A DNA stretch of 45,591 nucleotides from positions 144,589 to 190,179 of the forward strand of contig NMRA01000302.1 of NCBI GenBank assembly GCA_002633005.1, in the 5' to 3' direction. This DNA is from Phoronis australis (taxonomy: Eukaryota; Phoronida; Phoronidae). The position numbers and the translations under genes were made by a program. The notes beneath the pieces were generated by a model. That model worked only from the letters and a program-made list of their open reading frames with translations, was not told the origin of the DNA and did not search any database. Shown here one piece after another: positions 21,395 to 34,200 of the stretch (its first letter is position 1; each line of letters starts with the position of its first letter).

Positions 21395-24300
21395 CTACAA
21401 CTCATCTTTGTTATCTTGAGCCTCAGCCGCATCAACGGCTTTCTTCACCTCCATATAGATGTCCTCGACAGAATTCCATGGTCCCCAAGCTTTGATCACC
21501 TTACCGTCGGTGTCGATTAAGTACTTGAAAAAGTTCCACGACGGAGGCACGTGAGAATCACCTGTTAAGAGAATCTTGATGGATTAATACACAGCATTCT
21601 TAGCGCTGCGGGGTCATTCATTGGTAGTTATGTAGACGCAAGAATCTCGCTCAGCAAGCTAGTGCGATCACGTGGTTCTAAAGCGAGTTTGGCAATAGTC
21701 TGATATAACGTGCCCAGATTTTGAAAACCACTTTGATGCCTGTTATTCAGTGCAGAAAACTGGACAGGTTCTGAAAATTCGGCCGCGTTATATCAGACCA
21801 TAACTGTGATTTTTTTTACAGAACAAAGGTACACAACACAGATTTAAAGAGCAGATATCAATAGTTTTCTTTGAGAAAATAACATGTTGGCCATTCCTAG
21901 CAATATCCCAATTGTCATGACAATTCATTTGTAAAACTCGTTCAGTATCGAATGCAATTTTGGGGAACAGTGAAATTTCATTTTAGTGGATTTCTCAACA
22001 AAAATTACTAGACAGAAAGTTTGATCTCGTTACTAACACTGCTTGAATTGAAAATTGAACATTGCAAACTTTTAGCACTGCAAAGAGAATGGCAAAATTA
22101 TTATTTTGGTATCTCGTCCTATTTGCCAAGGTCACTGATTACTATATCATGCCACGTTGACCTCTATAGTACGTCAATGATAAATCAAATGCTTCACAAG
22201 TAATAAGACTATTTCCTTGGAACATCCCATTTCCCACAATGGCACAGGTCAAGTTTGAATCAATTTAACAATGGTCACAAAAAATGAGTTAATGCTTCTT
22301 GCTTTTTATTAATGGTTCTACTGAGCAAAGAGTAGAGCTCACTTCCCTTGAAACACCGCTTAATTTTTATTTTACCTTCCTTTGAAGTTGGCCAATTTGA
22401 ATCTTATGATGTAGCACACTTGATCACTGACAAAAGATTCGCAACTCCAATATTTTTCTATGAAATTCCCACAGGAGAATCGACCCTCAGCGTGAGGTTA
22501 GTAACGGGATAATGTACTAGCAGGAGGTAAAACTGGTCATCACACCAGGTGCTGCTAGTGAATAGCAATGTTCGGACCAATAGCAAAACTGCAGTAAAGT
22601 TGGTCGCAGCTGAAAATAAATGGAGCTGGCAGTCCATGTTTGTCAATGTTAGCACCCATTGCATCCCATCATATCTTCAGGCTCAAAACAGATACCAGTA
22701 AATATACTTCATGTTGTGTTAGCATTACAATGGATTACCATGCCCTCAAAACCATCTCACTGGTGGCATGAAAGACACAACTTCGAATTATAAAACTCTT
22801 GTCCATTTCCATTTCTCTTGTATGTTTATCAGCCATTAATAGGGCCTGTATCCAATAACAGGCAAGGTTTCAGCATCCCTTTTGTCTAAGATTAACAAAT
22901 AATTTACAATATCTATGTGACCAAGTGACCATTCACAAATTAAAGTAATCCGTCACCATTGCTACCAGTTTTAAAACAAATTTGAATTAAGAAATGTGTG
23001 AAGTGATAAACTTACTGATAAGATATAACCATGAGAAAGGAACCTGCTCGTCTAAAACATTGATCTTGGCAAACATAGGAAAGTTCACGCTGTACTTCTC
23101 TTTTACAAACTGTGCAATCTCAGCATTGCTCTGCAACATGAAACATCAGTACAAAGCATTACAAATATCTCGCATTAAGTGTCAACTCCCAACGAGAGTG
23201 CTTTGAAATACAGATATCCATTGTAGGGCATCACGGCTCACGCCCCAATCATCTACCACACTCAAACATTTAGTAGCATCGGTGCTTTATTGCCAAGAAC
23301 TTAACGCCAACACAGAAGTTACTCTGCTTCACACAATTGTTTGGATCCATCTTCATGATATTGAGGGTTGACAGCATTCGTGGTGCTTGTAAAATTCTAT
23401 TGATGAAGTACAAAATACTGTGAAACGGGTCAAATTTCTAATGGTGTACGTAGAACTTTGAAATTTAAAAATTTACCATGTGTGGTAAGTAGCGTACCAT
23501 TAATGAGTTAATGAGCAAACGTTAATGGAATTTTGCATGGGTCATCTCACTGAAGTCACAAATATGTAAATTAATCCTCGCTTACACATGACCTTGGGAC
23601 CCCTCGTGTTCGAAGTCAAGTGACACAAACTTCATAAATGAGGATGAGATATCAATGAATACCAAGCAGTTATAAGCCTCTGCATGGAATGTAAGTGCTC
23701 AGCAAAGTTTAAGACTTCATATTAGTAAGCTACAGTTAGTCAGCAATCAAGAAGATAACCAAGTCGAAAATGAGGCAGTCATGGAAAAGCTAGACGGTTT
23801 GCACAGGGTATGGTCAACACGTGAAATGACCTTTATGTCAAACTTCTAATTAAACAAGTTCAAAGTGAACCTTATGAATTTAAATTCTGTATTATTAAAA
23901 ACATGGTTTCTATTATATAACTGTCACCACAAAACAACATATTTCATTATTTATAACTTTGAGTTAGACTTTGAAAAATCAAAAATGGCCATTTATTGTA
24001 TGAAAATAACCATAAGCCTCACTCTATAGCTCAATCAAAACACTTCCATTAACCTGATGATAACCTTCTTCTGCCATAAAAAGGTTCAACAGGCCAGTGC
24101 TCCACTCTTTCAAGAAATTAAATTCACATGATCCTACTTGTACTCATTTCAGTGTAGCCCATCTCCTACTAAACTCCCACCTTTGGCTCCTGAGCCCCGA
24201 ACTGGTTGCATGGGAAGGCCAGTACAGTGAACTTTCCATTCTTTCCAAGGCTCTTGTGCATGCTCACTAGCGCCTTGTAGTGGCCATCGGTGAAACCACA

Positions 24301-27138
24301 CTCACTGGCCACATTCACGACCAGGCTAACCTAAATAAAACGATAAATGTGAGATGCACTGGCAGACCTAAGAAATCTCAAATGTGGACCAATTATAGCT
24401 GTTAGGGAAAACGTTCAAGTCAGCCATAAAATCCACAAGTAAGAGACATTTCATTTGTCACACCTGGGGCTGTGGCCCAGCCTGAAATCCACAAATGGTA
24501 CACACAAGAGTATCTGCTCCTACCATCACTCACATTTCCAGATTTTCAAGCTTTAACAACCATGTTCCAACTAGTCTTATGCTGAGCTAAACATCTCCAA
24601 TGTACTCATCAGGTTTTTTAATTGACCCGCCCTAAATGTTGACTGGAATTGGATAGGCCAAGGAAATGGCACAATTGTTTCTGGGCAGTGGTTTGCTTGA
24701 AACTTAATGCAGTGACACTGTATTTCTCAATAGTTGTCCATTATCTCAAAATAAAGTCACCCAATGTCATCCTTTTGTACCCCGAGTTACCTGATGCCAA
24801 CTGTGATGAACATCTCTAAGAATGAGATACTATTTTTTCTTCAACATGAAAAAATACAAAAAACAAAAGAATGTAAATGATGAGTACATCTGAACATGGA
24901 AAAGACAGCTAAAAATGTGTCTTACCATGCCTTTGAATTTTTCCAGCTTTATAACTTTTCCTGTTATGTCAATTGCAATGAATGAGTAAAACGTCTGTGG
25001 AACATCTAGAGGTTTTTCTTCTATATTGTCAAGGATTTTGGAAAAGTCATCATGGACGGGTATTTCCTCAACACTATCTGTATCTTCATTCTGAACATCA
25101 TCTGAAATAAATTGCAGGATATCAAGAGTTACAGTTTAAAGTTACATAACTCAAATACAATAAAGTTACTCATTTGTGTGTGAAAATATCACATTTACTG
25201 GCAAAGACTCAAGAATGCTTATCCCTAAATCGAAATTTTGAAGGATGTGTTTAAGTATAATTCAAATGGAAAATATCTCTATTCCAAAAACTGTGAAACA
25301 ATATGAAAAATTTAACAACACATAGACCACCCTAACTCGTTTGTTTTCTTGAGTAAACATGAGTTCAAAATTTGCTGTCAGGTGTCGATATGCACATGCG
25401 TGTGAGTGGTATGCGTGTGTCCTTTGTCGATTGTACATTGCTTTTATGTTTTCAATAACTATACTAAAAATGTCTTATAGATTATAAGATCCACATATAA
25501 GTATAGGAATATTTTCCGAGATGAACCCAGGCACTGATACACAAAAGCATCTCTGAATGCAAAAAAAACAAAATATATTTCAGTGAAGGTAATGCATGGG
25601 ATATATCTTCAAAGGCACAGTAATCACAGAGATTAAAGAGAACAATCAAACCAATAATTTGAGGTCAATAAATCTTTAATACAATTTTAAAAAAACAATG
25701 CCAAAGCTAAATTTAACTTGAGAGAATATTAACTTTGAAGTTTAGATTCTTGTGACAAATGTTAGTGAATCATAAATTTAAGTGTGGAGGGTTGTGTGAA
25801 AATTATAGACGTATGGACCACGTACAGACAGACCAAGTTAGCAAGCAACATGTCATTCCTCATTACAACAGCTTCCAAATCCAGACATCAACATAGTCTA
25901 TTGGTTAGTGAACTCACGGTCTCTTATTTCATATTATAACTCGCTCAGTTAACTTGGTCTGCCTACACGGTCCAACCTCGAAAACCAAATAAACTTCAGC
26001 ACCCGAGTTGCAGCCAACCACTCAAATCTGAATGTTTCCCTCAAGTTTAGTCTGCCAAATACAGATTTTCCTAAGTCAATTTCAGTTTTATGAGCTTCAT
26101 TTTAACTCCCTCCCCAAACAGAAATTATAACAAACAGAAACTCATAAAACAATTAAAGTCTACTTTAGGAAAGTCGCATTTGGCAGACCTCAGTGTAGTT
26201 CACTTGGTCTGCGAGGTTGGACCACTGCAAGCAGAGCAAGCTAACTCAATCTCTTTAACTTACTAATGGTCTACAATGCCATTAAAGACTACACTAGTCC
26301 TTGAGTAAAATAAATACAGGTGTTGAAAAATAGCCATTGTATGGTGGTTCTGCAGTTAGTATTTTATTACCACCATGCAAACCAAATTTCTGAGCAAATA
26401 GTGGTTCAGCGAAACTCTCATTGCATCTCCCATTTAAGATGTTGCAAAAAATTTAGAAAAAGGCATGTGTCATGTGTGAATGATTTTTAACACAATGACA
26501 GAGTTTTTAATTTTGTCACAAAAGCCAAAGAAAGTTAGAAAAATATTGTTTATTAGATCAACTGTTTTTCACTCAAATTCAGTTTACGGCTGTGGGCCAA
26601 GTACAAGGTGACGCCATAGTATTCAAAGTATACAGTGACAACCGTCTCTAGCTAGTACAGCGTACAAAGCCCCTATAGGAGCTTCACTGTCTCTACTGGG
26701 GCCAGCTAAAGTCACTGTCCCACCTTCCCTGAATTTGAATTTTGTCATGATGAATTTGACTTGTGTCGAATTGATTTAAAAATCAGTGTAACAAGTTTCA
26801 GGTACTGGGATATTACTAGTAGTCAAATTGGGACATTTTGGGTTTTAGTTAATACTTCAACGCATTTATTCTGGCAGTGTTTATCACACTGTCACTGACC
26901 GCTCTGGCAGGTCATCACTCATTGACTATGGCCAGACAGGCCAGGCATAGGCAAGCGGCTACGCTAAGCATTGGCCATATGTCCCAAAATCACGCAACCA
27001 AAGGAACGCCACTGTAGTGATGCCGGGGCATTGGATAGAAATAGATGCACCTGATGAATTAACTCCAACAGACAACATAAACATCAACAGCACTACAGCC
27101 ACCATAAACTTTGCTTTAGAAGTTTTCCAACTCATCAT
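21395..27138 (-). CDS. ER-resident glutathione peroxidase of the GPX7/GPX8 type, complete
   Basis: A thiol peroxidase expected in the ER lumen, where GPX7/8 use H2O2 to oxidise protein disulphide isomerase. Five exons join perfectly: 27138-27051, 25101-24926, 24330-24181, 23130-23016 and 21561-21395, giving 231 residues. In-frame TGA and TAG codons directly precede the first ATG, fixing the start. Residues 1-29 form a signal peptide (core [14 protein letters not shown]). An acidic linker (~30-65) is longer than in human GPX7. The catalytic Cys is 99 in [10 protein letters not shown] (Cys, not selenocysteine). A second Cys at 129 in FPCNQFG corresponds to the GPX7 resolving Cys. Gln131, Trp185 and Asn186 (SWNFFKYL) complete the tetrad. 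The protein ends DNKDEL, a canonical ER retrieval signal. The gene is divergent from CDC20. GPX7 versus GPX8 cannot be separated; it may be their common pro-orthologue. Confidence 0.95.
21691..21807. mobile_element. Palindromic MITE, copy 2 (just upstream of the last GPX exon)
   Basis: The left arm starts GGCAATAGTCTGATATAACG, then TGCCCAGATTTTGAAAACC. The right arm, read inward, is GGTCTGATATAACGCGGCCG, then AATTTTCAGAACC. The centre holds GATGCCTGTTATTCAGTGCAG, which matches the inverted centre of copy 3 at 34421-34549. Confidence 0.68.
25812..25842. repeat. Extra arm copy next to the foldback element
   Basis: TATGGACCACGTACAGACAG then ACCAAGTTAGC is an inverted partial match to 25947-25976 (AACTTGGTCTGCCTACACGG then TCCA). 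A terminal arm of the adjacent element is thus present three times, suggesting nested or partial insertion. Confidence 0.5.
25947..26247. mobile_element. ~300-bp foldback (long inverted repeat) element in GPX intron 1
   Basis: The arms pair over most of their length. Outer ends are AGTTAACTTGGTCTGCC…GGTCCAACCTCG on the left. The reverse complement, CGAGGTTGGACC…AGCTAACT, ends near 26247. Inner parts also pair: GTCTGCCAAAT…TTTTCCTAA and TTTTATGAG on the left match the inverted right arm (CTCATAAAAC…TTAGGAAAG…ATTTGGCAGAC). The loop is ~40 bp around 26100-26140. It has no frame and is a non-autonomous DNA element. Confidence 0.65.
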
Positions 27139-27319
27139 CTATCACTCTGTTTATTTACGTTTACCGCCACACACCGAACAGGAAGGAAGAGGAAAACGTG
27201 AGAATTCGAGACTGAATACAGCTTGACCTATTTTTAGAATCATCCAATCAAAGTTGTGCTTTTAGAATACAGGCCAATCAGCGGCAGTTTCAAAATTTCT
27301 CTTGGCGAGTATTTCGACG
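27139..27319. promoter_or_regulatory. Bidirectional promoter shared by GPX (minus) and CDC20 (plus)
   Basis: Only 181 bases separate the GPX start codon (27138) from the inferred CDC20 exon 1 donor (27319, ACG|GTAAGTAAG). The segment holds two CCAAT boxes on the plus strand (27244-27248 and 27274-27278, 30 bp apart). TTCAAA at 27289-27294 is the reverse complement of the CHR core TTTGAA. Paired NF-Y sites with a CHR are the known layout of mitotic gene promoters bound by DREAM/MuvB-FOXM1. I see no convincing TATA box. Transcription start sites are inferred. Confidence 0.6.
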
Positions 27320-28273
27320 GTAAGTAAGCTTTGCAAATTTTAAGGCGTATTTGCAAGTTACTGTGTGATTACGACTTATGTTTCAGACGTAGTCACTGAC
27401 AGTGACGAAAAGAAAGATTACGTGAGTGTTCACAATGAAAAATACTGAAACTGCTTTGAGATACAAGTCGAAATCGTCACATTCGACACGATGTCCGGTC
27501 TGACGGGTTTTAAAAATGGTGGACGAATGAAGTCTTTTTAGGGGTCTTAGGAGTTGTTCAGTTATGATAATCTAAGTAAAACGTTTATTTTAGATCCCTG
27601 TAAGTTAGTAGATACGACATAATAAAGTTATCACAATGTATAATTACTAGTAATATGAACCACTGCCGCAATCAGTGCCAGCCAAACATTTCGAACCCGA
27701 CGTCTGAACAGAACAATTCAACACATCGCAGTTTAAAATACCAAAACAAGCTAGTAAATTGTGTTAGCCTGCGGTGAGTAATAGAATGGATTATGCTGTC
27801 TAATTTTAACTTTCAAATTAATTGTGAGTTTCTTCAATTTTATTGATGTTGTACAAGCAGTGTGTGTGGATTGGCCAGCCAGCTAGCTGAATATTTACAT
27901 AAAGCGTAAGTTTTTTGACACGTCTTCCCGTTATTTTGTGCTTTTATAATTTATATGAAGTCCGGGGTATTTCTGGAAAAGCTCCCATATCTATCTTTCG
28001 TGGTGTGGCAGGGAAGCCTGTACATGACTCACAGTTCTTGTGTGTTCCTAGAAAGTGCACACCCATGGGCATCAGGTAATGAATGAATTTCACATTTTAC
28101 CGACGCTTGCATACATAAATTTTTTAAAATTAAATAAAAACAAATTGGCCTAACACATTTTTAGCCGTGGACGAACATGTTTATTTTTTAGATGTTGCCT
28201 TAACAGTAACATACGTGAGCGATAAAAGGAATCACGTGTGACCTAAGAATCACAATGATGTTCGATGTTTCAG
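27320..28273 (+). other. Inferred intron in the CDC20 5' UTR
   Basis: The donor GTAAGTAAG follows 27319 and the acceptor ATGTTTCAG ends at 28273, 13 bases before the CDC20 ATG. No coding content is seen inside. An alternative is a transcription start nearer the ATG with no such intron. Confidence 0.5.
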
Positions 28274-28286
28274 AGTATATGCAAAC

Positions 28287-31200
28287 ATGGCACACTTTGC
28301 TTTTGAAAGTGACATGAGCAACGCTCTTCGAATGGACGGGCCCATCACTAAAGGTCCTGCAATGAGATGGCAGCGTAAACTGAACGAATCAACGAACACA
28401 TCACTGAATTGTTCTATGAACACCAGCATAGCTAAAGGTGACAAAACTCCAAAGAAATTATCAAATCGGTCATTCAGTGCCAATTCCAAAACTCCAGGAC
28501 AGTCAAAGACCCCAACAACAGGTATTGTATGTCAACTATTTTTTAGCCACATCACAAATATTTGTCATTATAGAAGTTTATTCTGTGCACAAATTCGCGT
28601 GCCGGCAACTGGAATAGTATAATGTGAAAGGTAACCATTAGAAAATTGTTTAAACTTCAGGATCATTCCTGTACATTATGGTGCTGCACTGTGCTTCACA
28701 AGCTCTGAGCTGCGTTTAAACTCTAGAGAGCCATGTTTAGAAAATCTGAACTTTTTTCACTTTACAACACAAGGGATCAGTGCAGTTGTACCGTACTTGT
28801 TTTATTTTTCATTGTAAAAGTGAAAATATTTACTGACTGTAACTTTTTTGTTTGTAATTGCATTGTTACTAGTGAAGCAGAAAGCAAGACTGGATGCAAT
28901 AATGCAGAATATAATGCAGACTTAAGTTTTGTCCGAGGAAACTCTGTACTTTTGGTACAGTATGTAAGTTCAGCTGCTAGTTATGCCTAGACTAACTTTG
29001 AAAAAGGTCTCCTGTGTGTGGTAAGTCTCGATTGTTTTGCATGGAGAAAATTTTCACACTTGACGTTATTTCTTTTTTATTTTCCAACGCTGACTATACA
29101 GCCACGCCGACAGCGGATTAAAATTTTTCTTAAATTTTCAATTTTTTGAAGAATTGCAAAAAGTCAGAATGAAATCCCACTGCCCTCCATACTGTATGTG
29201 TTAAATAGGTGAAGCATTACCGTTATTAGAAAACTGCACGTGTTAAGTCTTCGATTTTGAGAAGCTACCACAACCCAACACTTCAGCACCGTGTCAATAT
29301 GGAATGTTAAATACAGGAAAATGTAAGCTTAACGGCCTGTAGAGCTCAGATATCATGGAGGAGGGATGAAACTGGTCTTAACCTGCCTAGTTTGATGAAG
29401 ACTTGTCCTAATTCTATTCAAAGTTTATATAATTCTCCAAATACCAGCCTTAAGGCTCGGAAGCGTTTGATGTAATTTCCAGGAAAAAACAGAACGCCAG
29501 GCCGAGGCTCCAAAACCCCCAAGACGCCGTCATGCGCCGACCGTTTTATCCCCAACCGCAGCTCCACCCAGTTTGAGCTTGCTAACTACGTGCTGGCGAA
29601 CGACTCATCACGCGAGGCAGAAGATGAGCTGATGAGCCCGTCAAAAAGAGAGTTTCAGCGGGCTATGAACGAGAACTTGAATGGGACTGCCCTCTCCAGT
29701 AAAATTCTGTCCTACAAGAACAAGGCACCTCAAGCCCCAGAAGGTATTCATGGCTAGGTTAACTTTATTTATAGAGGATCAAACAATATAAATTATAAAA
29801 TCTATTTGCCGCATAGTCGTCTGGCCTCTTCTTAATAAAACTATAAATTGTAATACACTTTTAAAAGTCACTTAAAAAGAGCAGACTATGTGAAACTGCT
29901 ATCTGTGCATTGTACAGTTGAATCCTTGTACCATATTTATGTTATTTTTTTAGAGCCTAGTTCTCCGGATGTCCATTCTGAGCTTCTGCTGAATGTACTA
30001 CGTACTCCACAACTTGATCGTTTTTCATTGACATGAATTTGTTTTTCTGCTCCAGGATACCAGAATAATTTAAAAGTAATCTACAGTCAGAATAAGACTC
30101 CGGGATCGACGAGGAAGACAAACAGACAGATTCCACAGGTGCCCGAGCGAGTGCTGGACGCCCCTGAAATACTCGACGATTACTGTAAGACTTCAAATAA
30201 ATGTTTCCCGCACTTTTTCATTCCATTACAAGAGTTGACCTATTGCAAACTCCACCCTCTTGCAAAAAGCCGACAAACAAACAATAAGTTTCACCCGATG
30301 ACGTGTTGTTTGTCGAAACAAAGTTGTGTCAAGAATGCTGCATTCTGATTGGTCATTTAAGCCGTCGCTCAAAATCGGGCAATAGGTCAATTTCGCAGAA
30401 GTTTCACTTCAGGATCATTCAGCAGAAAATTTTGATCACGATCAAATGTCACCGCCATGAATAATGCTGCAGAGTACTAACTGCTGAAGCCATTCCAATT
30501 TTGCTGACACTGATCCACAGTAGCCATTTGTCCAGGGTCAGCACCTAAAGATGTTCTGTTATTCATCAGTATTGGTGCAGGTGCGCTAATTGATACAATA
30601 TACATTTACTATGGAGTTTGTACTTAGTGTATCCAGGGTGTCTAACAGGGTGCTTTGAAATCGCCTGTGCCTTGTTAAGCCCCCCCCCCCTCACCAGTGT
30701 GTCAACTTTTACCGAAATATTTTTAGTAAATGTTCATCTGGGCCTATGCACTAGGCATAATAAACAGAATCAAACAAAATATAAGGTGATGTTGAACGGG
30801 TTTAAATTTATATTTATCTGGAAATGCGGGTTCCTTCTCTATCAGGTGTTTTTCATCAGCGTAAAGCCCAAGAGTCTGGTTCCTGAAAAGCGACATAAGT
30901 CAGAAGTTTGGTGTGGTGCTTTACACTGAAAAACAATTAAATTTCACTTGGAGAAAAGTGCAGTCTCTAAAAACATATGAACACAACTAGTATTTACTAG
31001 CTGGATAAATTCTATGCATTATCTCCAAGGCTGTGCATTTAGATATTAAATTCTATGCATTGTCTCCAAGACTGTGCGTTTAGATAAATTCTATGCATTA
31101 TCTCCAAGACTGTGTTTATAATGACTTAGCCAAAGCTTTATACAGCAATTGTGAAGCAGGAGCGTGAGGCCAAATTTCTGTCTTCAGTCACAAGTCACAT

Positions 31201-34200
31201 TTCATGACCCCTTGAGTGAAACTGATATCATGCAAGATTACACCTAGAGTTTGTTGAATATCCGTGGAATATCACCTTTAGTGAAATGGTAAATGTACCT
31301 TGCACTCATAAGTATTGGAACTAGCAATACTGAGCAAGCCCCGGGTCATGACGTCTGATTCCCCATCTCTGTAAAGTATCCTAAGCACCTTGACTGAATA
31401 TAGGCAATGATATTAGTATCACCACTATACCTTTTGTTTGCTACTCAGACCTGAACTTGCTGGACTGGTCCGTCAACAACCACCTGGCCGTGGCACTTGG
31501 CGGTCACATCTACCTGTGGAACGCTGGAACTGGCGACATCACCCAGCTTTTGGAGATGGAGAGTCCAGACGATTACGTGTCGTCGGTGGCCTGGATCAAA
31601 GAGGGCAATTATCTGGCAGTTGGCACGAGCAACGCCGAAGTGCAGGTAAATATGCAGTGATCTTGTGGTGTATGAGGCCTACATGCGTGAAGATGTGGTT
31701 CTACGCTATATCATAAATTGCTTCTAGTTCTAGACCCTTATTGAGATTGCTTGTTCCCTCTTTATGATAGCCCTTTGAGACGGTACTTGGCAAACTTTGG
31801 CCCAACATACAGTACAAGACAAAAATAATCTGACAAAATATTGTTTCCCTATCACTGCTGCTAATAATGTTGACGACAAAAATGGGTATTAACTATATTG
31901 GGTCAACCGTGTAATTACAGAATGGCTAATTAAGCCACCTTTACTTACTTTCTTGTTAAGTTCCCTTCATTCTCAGTCACAAGGGAAGACTACTCTAATG
32001 ATGAATTTGAATTTGGCTTCCGCTTAGCTGTTGTGACTGGGAATTCCGGTTCATTTCGACTGAATACCACTGGCTTGTAGCTGTATTTATGTTGTCATTT
32101 CAATACCCCGTATTCATCATCATCATCTCCACTACTCCTGCCAATCATTGCCGTTATCATTCTCAGCATCGTCATCTCCAATCTTGGTCTTATCATCATC
32201 ATTATAACTAATCTCATCCTTGTCATGATCACTCTACTTACCAATCATTATGATCATCGTCATTCTAATCATCAGTCTCATGGTCGTCATCACCATTGTT
32301 ATGATCATGATGTCACAACCACTACTCCCACAAATCTTTCTGGCAGTCATGAATCCCCCCCAATCACCATCATCATCATTATTAACGTCTCTGTCATAAT
32401 CATCACTAATATCATCATGATAATCCCCAATTCCCCAACCAGTCTCCGTCACCATGACTACGGTCAACATGTATACACCTTCATTGCAGCTGTGGGACGT
32501 AGAACAACAGAAGAGACTTCGCTGTATGGGAGGCCATGCTGCCAGAGTTGGCGCCCTCTCCTGGAATTCATACATCCTCAGCAGGTATGCACAAAGACAT
32601 CTGCTAACTACATGAGGCTGTTCTAATGGTCGCAGCAATTATTCGTCCAGACCATCAAGCAATGCATTAGTTGAGGCAGCCACTACTTAATTAAAACCTT
32701 ATTAGGCAAATATTGAAGGACTAATAAAATCTTAGCTAAAGGTTCGCTCCCCTGCCGATTTTTTCTTCTTTTTTTACCCATGCGAACACGAATAACTGAT
32801 GGTTATGGGATCTGGCTCACGAACCAGCCGCCTGGATGAACTGGCATATGGAATCATGTGTAACCTTAGATTTGATCACTGGCTTATCTATTTTTCTGAC
32901 TGTTTATTGAGTAAACTAATGACATATGCTGATTAGGAAACAAAAAATGTGCATCTCTCAACTTAATCACATTTCCTTGTAGCAAGATAATCAGCCTTTG
33001 AAAATTTACTTGAATTACTACACTTTGAAATCATCCATTCATGTCTCTCCGTGTCACTAGTGGCTCGCGGAGTGGCCAGATCCACCACCACGACGTGCGG
33101 CTTCCCCAGCACCACATCGCCACGTTGTCCAATCACACGCAAGAGGTGTGCGGGCTGAAGTGGTCACCAGACGGACGCTACCTTGCCAGTGGGGGTAACG
33201 ACAACCTGCTCAACATCTGGCCCAGCGCCATGGGCGACATTCAGGGTGCCACTACACCTGTCTATACGTTCAGTGAACATCAGGCCGCAGTCAAGGTAAT
33301 ACTGAACACAGGGTTGGCTGGAAATGGGCTAGTTCTCTTATCTAATGCTAGATGGGGTTACTAGTTAGTACATGAAGTCACATTGTTGCCGGTGTATAAA
33401 TAGGCAAGCCCTGTCAACCTGACTTCTTGAGACTGGTCATGTCTGGTCTCAAGCTCCAAAATCACTTTAAATCAGAGTACAGGATTGGTGAATGAATCAC
33501 TACAATAATTGTTTAATGGTAATCAGACCAAATGAAATATCATTTTTTGACAGAAAGGAGATGCGTGGTAGTTTAGAAATAGAAGAATGTTTCTGTATTG
33601 GAAATTCTCCGACCAATAAATTTTATTTACCTACCATCCATTGGCAGGCACTTGCCTGGTGTCCATGGCAACCCAGCTTATTAGCCAGCGGTGGAGGTAC
33701 AGCGGACCGCCATATACGGTTCTGGAACTGCAGCACAGGTGCTGCCCTCAGCAGTGTTGACACGAAATCACAGGTACTGTCCGAGTTAATATTTTCAGTA
33801 ATCTATTTTTCTTAAGAAGGGGTGAGATCAAGTTTGGAAACAAGTTATCACTGCCTTCTAGATTTCCATAATTTCATAATCACGTCCGGTGCTCATAGGC
33901 AGTAGTTTTGGCTTTCTAAAACAACATGTCAAGACCTCTTGACCTTTGAAGTTGCAGGTAGTCTCAGTCTCTTCATATCCAGTATTATCATGTACATTGT
34001 CCTTCAGGTTTGTGCTCTCCTGTGGTCAAAGCAGTACAAGGAGCTGGTCTCCAGTCATGGTTTTGCTGACAACCAGTTGATCATCTGGAAGTACCCCTCC
34101 ATGGCCAAAGTGGCTGAACTAACAGGTACGTTCATTTGTGCATAATACGGAGAATGCAGTCATTTTCATAGTCTATTGTTCTTTCAATTGGCAGGCAAAA

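Noticed and set aside
32225-32638. Overlapping 133- and 134-codon frames on both strands
   Set aside because: They come from the ATC-rich microsatellite and the CDC20 exon read in the wrong frame.
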